Below, piece by piece: positions 63,005 to 64,000 of a DNA stretch of 64,000 nt. The notes below the pieces were generated by a model. The model was not told the origin of the DNA, did not search any database, and saw only the letters and a program-made list of their open reading frames with translations. Source of the stretch: Silene conica (Eukaryota; Streptophyta; Magnoliopsida; Caryophyllales; Caryophyllaceae); the NCBI GenBank assembly GCA_029255685.2, contig CM055316.2, positions 80,474,861-80,538,860 of the forward strand. Reading direction: 5' to 3'. The translations under genes were made by a program, and so were the position numbers. Position 1 is the stretch's first letter. The number at the start of each line of letters is the position of its first letter.

Positions 63005-64000
63005 TTATGCAGTTAGATGACTCCCCTTGAGTTCCTGCAGCTTCTTCCTAGTCGCGTCCACACATCCAGCCACCATAGTGAATGCCTGCAATAAAAGAAC
63101 AACACGGATATAATACGGCCACAATTGGCAGACTCAGAGACAATTAAACATTGTACAAGAATGATGAATACATGTAACTTGCGAATGCCATCTTCAGTAT
63201 TCAGACTAGTAAGAAAGTCCAACACCGCCTCACGGCTAAGGAGATCTCCCGGGAAATTGCCATCAATGGCAAAGAACAAGAAAATCTGTACATGGAAAAT
63301 TTTTCTTATGATAAATACGTTTAATTTTTTTCATACGAGAAAATCTGTACATAGATCTTGGTAAACATAGTAGAAAAAAGAAGCAAGAAGCTTCAAGAGT
63401 ACCTCAGCGCAACGAATTTTAGATGACGGGTTAATGGGAACTGGTGAACGGGTTTCCAAAGGATCATATTTTGCAAAGTGAATAGCAGGCTGAGCAGCAG
63501 CATCAATCGAGCCATTATCCCCGTTGCACACCTGTCAAAAATGAAAAATAAGTACTCGCGTTACAGATTACCAGTCCATAACGGTCATGGAGAAAAAAGA
63601 AATTATACTTTGTACATTTATTTGTGCAAATCATCGAATAAGTTGAATACAATTAAAAGAATGAAATATACAGGAACTTTTGAACAAGCATCCAAGACTC
63701 GAAGTCATTAAGTGCTAGCATTGCATACAGAGAAAGACTAACCATTGAGCGAGAGAAGATCCAGCGACCCAAGTTGTCCAAGAAGAACGGAGCAGCATCT
63801 ACAGTCAACAAACTCGTTAATGTAACGATAACCACATCGTCAATTAATTAGGAACAAAAAAACAGAGAAAGTAAAGGGCGCTGTGAACCTTTGAACAGCT
63901 TCCTTGCGCGTTCGACAACATCTGAGTTATCTTCAGTACGAAGACCTAAATCCTCAAAGGGACTAGCCACTTTCGGACCAAGTGCATGCAAATTCAGTTG
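63005..64000 (-). CDS. Unrecognised multi-exon gene, 3' part
   Basis: Five exons join in frame on the minus strand: 64000-63889 (partial), 63798-63743, 63531-63403, 63285-63172 and 63085-63005 (stop TAA at 63007-63005). They give 163 residues of the C-terminus. All introns have GT-AG ends. The peptide contains PFFLDNLGRWIFSRSM, FAKYDPLETRSPVPINPSSK, FFAIDGNFPGDLLSREAVLD and VAGCVDATRKKLQELKGSHL. The regular splicing and high-complexity sequence indicate a real, conserved host gene, but I cannot name the family. The 5' part lies beyond the right edge. The last donor (CAT|GTATTC at 63172) was chosen because it keeps the frame; another donor five codons earlier would shift it. Confidence 0.75.

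Overview
The window is nuclear DNA of a flowering plant, most likely a eudicot. Ordinary genes here are split by GT-AG introns. The rest is a dense nest of plant transposable elements: Athila-type Ty3/gypsy, Copia, LINE, SINE, Helitron, hAT, PIF/Harbinger, Stowaway and Mutator-like. The species cannot be fixed from the sequence; Caryophyllales is only a guess. No bacterial-style operons, rRNA or tRNA genes, or CRISPR arrays were seen.

Layout. (1) 1-5.1 kb: the minus-strand gene for acetyl-CoA C-acetyltransferase (AACT, a thiolase). Twelve exons can be traced; the last exon(s) lie beyond the left edge, and a SINE with perfect target duplications sits in the final visible intron. (2) 7.2-11 kb: an intronless NDR1/HIN1-like (NHL, LEA_2-type) membrane-protein gene on a duplicated unit that also carries a decayed Copia tail. 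(3) 11.4-13.2 kb: a PIF/Harbinger-type MITE split by a solo LTR. (4) 14.2-24 kb: a train of Helitrons, one with an RPA-like pseudogene and one with an 889-bp tandem duplication, plus Stowaway MITEs. (5) 24.3-25.3 kb: a 5'-truncated LINE flanked by an unusually long 65-bp duplication. (6) 25.9-39.5 kb: a hAT element split by a complete, young Athila retrotransposon of 12.7 kb on the minus strand, with intact gag-pol and an intact ATHILA ORF-1/env-like gene. (7) 39.5-60.5 kb: four more copies or remnants of the NHL unit (one with the gene precisely deleted, two with intact genes, one keeping only 3' flank and Copia tail), mixed with a Copia-type element, Harbinger and hAT insertions, and a 21-bp minisatellite next to a FAR1-like exon. 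(8) 61.5-62.6 kb: a fourth NHL gene with an unrelated N-terminus, followed by a C-terminal NHL pseudogene fragment. (9) 63-64 kb: the 3' part of a conserved-looking minus-strand gene that I do not recognise.

How the parts relate. The host genes are AACT (mevalonate pathway entry, or peroxisomal thiolysis), a cluster of single-pass NHL-like proteins that spread by segmental duplication, and the unknown right-edge gene. Because the NHL units are paralogous, several transposon insertions can be checked against empty sites elsewhere in the same window.

The most unusual signal is in the Athila element. The same short near-perfect palindrome (CGCAG-N-CTGCG) occurs in arrays of six with a 19-20 bp period at four places: just upstream of the TATA box in both LTRs, in the spacer between pol and ORF-1, and in frame inside the polyprotein gene. 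An unrelated solo LTR at 11.7-13.0 kb carries a different palindrome (GTCGATCGAC) in an array at the same relative position and with similar spacing.
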